From: Ulvibacter sp047614245 | GTDB lineage: Bacteria; Bacteroidota; Bacteroidia; Flavobacteriales; Flavobacteriaceae | DNA: 5,579 nt | Assembly (NCBI GenBank): GCA_047614245.1 | Contig: JBLHIC010000128.1 | Location: forward strand, 1-5,579 | Reading direction: 5' to 3' | Part shown: one piece after another, positions 4,783-5,579 of the stretch | Layout of the letters: every line of letters starts with the position of its first letter | Numbering within the stretch: the first letter of the stretch is position 1 | The notes under the pieces: model-generated | Databases searched by the model: none | The model's input: the letters and a program-made list of their open reading frames with translations, nothing else | What the model was told of the DNA's origin: nothing | Position numbers and translations under genes: made by a program

Positions 4783-5579
4783 CTCGTTTGTGGTTTCATT
4801 TCATTAGGAATCCGCTTATTCATAATAGAAAACCATAATGGCGGTAGTAAAGACAATACCATAGAAGTGGGATACCCAAAAGGCATTTGCGGACTTGTCT
4901 CGTGACAATCGAGTAGTTGGTATTTTTTGTGAGCCCTATGATGATGGTCACTGTGACGCGTGAGTTCATAAAGCATTACCCTGCCTAGAACGTGATTTGA
5001 ATTCCAAGAATGTATTTCTGAAACCCTTTCATACCGACCGCTCGTAGTTTTAATCCTTGATAATCCATAATGCTCAATATAGTTGATTGTTTCAAGCAAC
5101 ACTGCAGCCATAAGCCCGACAAGAATTGCAGCCAACATTATTTGTATGTCAAAAACCACGAATAAGAGCAACAAGTATAGCGCTTGTATAACCACATACC
5201 ACATCATATCATTTTTTAAGCTAAAGAAAGAAGTGTTTTCTCTTCTCAATAGCTCCAATTGAATTTTCCAAGCGCTTAGATATTGTCTAAACATAGATGT
5301 TATCCAAAAGGAATATACAGACTGGTTGTACTTGGCACTTGCCGGGTCTTCTTCCGTTGCCGCGTTTTGATGATGCCCAAAATTATGCTCAATGTAAAAG
5401 TGCATATACAATGCGGGAAGTAATAATAGCTTCCCAAGAGTCTTTTCCCATCGTGTTTGTCGGTGACCTAGCTCATGAGCTACATTAATTCCGTTGGAAC
5501 CTAATACAATTCCCAAAGAAATAATGAGGCCGGTAAGCTCTGTCGCTGAATAGTTCGCCCCGGAAATACTCCATAGAAA
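4779..5579 (-). CDS. alkB: AlkB-type alkane 1-monooxygenase, C-terminal part (5' end outside window)
   Basis: Integral-membrane non-haem di-iron enzyme of the alkane hydroxylase/fatty-acid desaturase superfamily. AlkB enzymes oxidise terminal methyl groups of medium-chain alkanes using O2 and electrons from rubredoxin. The frame is open to base 5579 with no Met near the edge, so the 266 visible residues are the C-terminal two thirds of a usual protein of about 400. All signature boxes are present: HELGH (35-39), EHNFGHH (64-70) followed by ATEEDPASA, the family-specific NYIEHYGL (166-173), and LTRHSDHHHRAHKKYQLL (206-223). A conserved PxGYP-type segment (MPFGYPTSM, 232-240) and PPLW (246-249) follow. 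A hydrophobic stretch at about 127-163 likely spans the membrane twice. The third box reads HSDHHH where many AlkBs have HSDHHA; ligands are kept. No rubredoxin or reductase gene is in view, so the natural substrate (alkane or other lipid) is not settled. The stop overlaps the end of the T9SS pseudogene by 4 bp. Confidence 0.93.
   Translation of the reverse strand, partial: FLWSISGANYSATELTGLIISLGIVLGSNGINVAHELGHRQTRWEKTLGKLLLLPALYMHFYIEHNFGHHQNAATEEDPASAKYNQSVYSFWITSMFRQYLSAWKIQLELLRRENTSFFSLKNDMMWYVVIQALYLLLLFVVFDIQIMLAAILVGLMAAVLLETINYIEHYGLSRIKTTSGRYERVSEIHSWNSNHVLGRVMLYELTRHSDHHHRAHKKYQLLDCHETSPQMPFGYPTSMVLSLLPPLWFSIMNKRIPNEMKPQTS

Noticed and set aside
5297..5488. 63-codon open frame on the plus strand opposite alkB
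   Set aside because: It is antisense to the conserved histidine-box region of alkB and resembles no family.
5514..5516. TTG at 5516 as the alkB start
   Set aside because: The frame continues unbroken to the window edge with AlkB-like sequence (TELTGLIISLGIVLG), so the gene starts outside the window.

Overview
The window looks like chromosomal DNA of a member of the Bacteroidota, most likely a flavobacterium. The DNA is AT-rich. A type IX secretion (T9SS) C-terminal sorting tail is present at the end of a broken gene. The best promoter matches are of the Bacteroidota type (TAnnTTTG), and the tRNA synthetases have features seen in this phylum. No species can be named from the sequence alone.

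Layout, left to right: (1) the 3' half of glnS (+), glutaminyl-tRNA synthetase with an extra C-terminal helical tail; (2) a convergent spacer with a long imperfect hairpin; (3) a membrane-anchored SPFH/Band-7 protein (-) resembling plant HIR proteins; (4) a short divergent promoter region; (5) a small outer-membrane beta-barrel protein (+); (6) gltX (-), complete glutamyl-tRNA synthetase; (7) a 139-bp divergent spacer with the gltX promoter and a REP-like GC-rich palindrome just before the gltX start; (8) a decayed gene (+) for a secreted T9SS substrate, with an in-frame TGA and no usual start codon; (9) the 3' part of an AlkB-type alkane 1-monooxygenase gene (-), running off the right edge.

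The six genes alternate strand perfectly (+ - + - + -), so no two neighbours can form an operon and each is probably its own transcription unit. Two of the three convergent junctions overlap by exactly four bases, with both stop codons lying in one palindromic tetramer (TTAA and CTAG). The third has a 64-bp gap with a hairpin.

The clearest functional theme is charging of Glu and Gln tRNAs by a GlnRS/GluRS pair encoded about 2 kb apart. The SPFH protein, the barrel protein and AlkB act at membranes, but nothing links them to one pathway. I see no CRISPR array, prophage, intact insertion sequence, RNA gene or defence island. I do not think the window holds a new multi-gene system. The best leads are the decaying T9SS gene, the GlnRS tail, the leader of gltX and the HIR-like SPFH protein.
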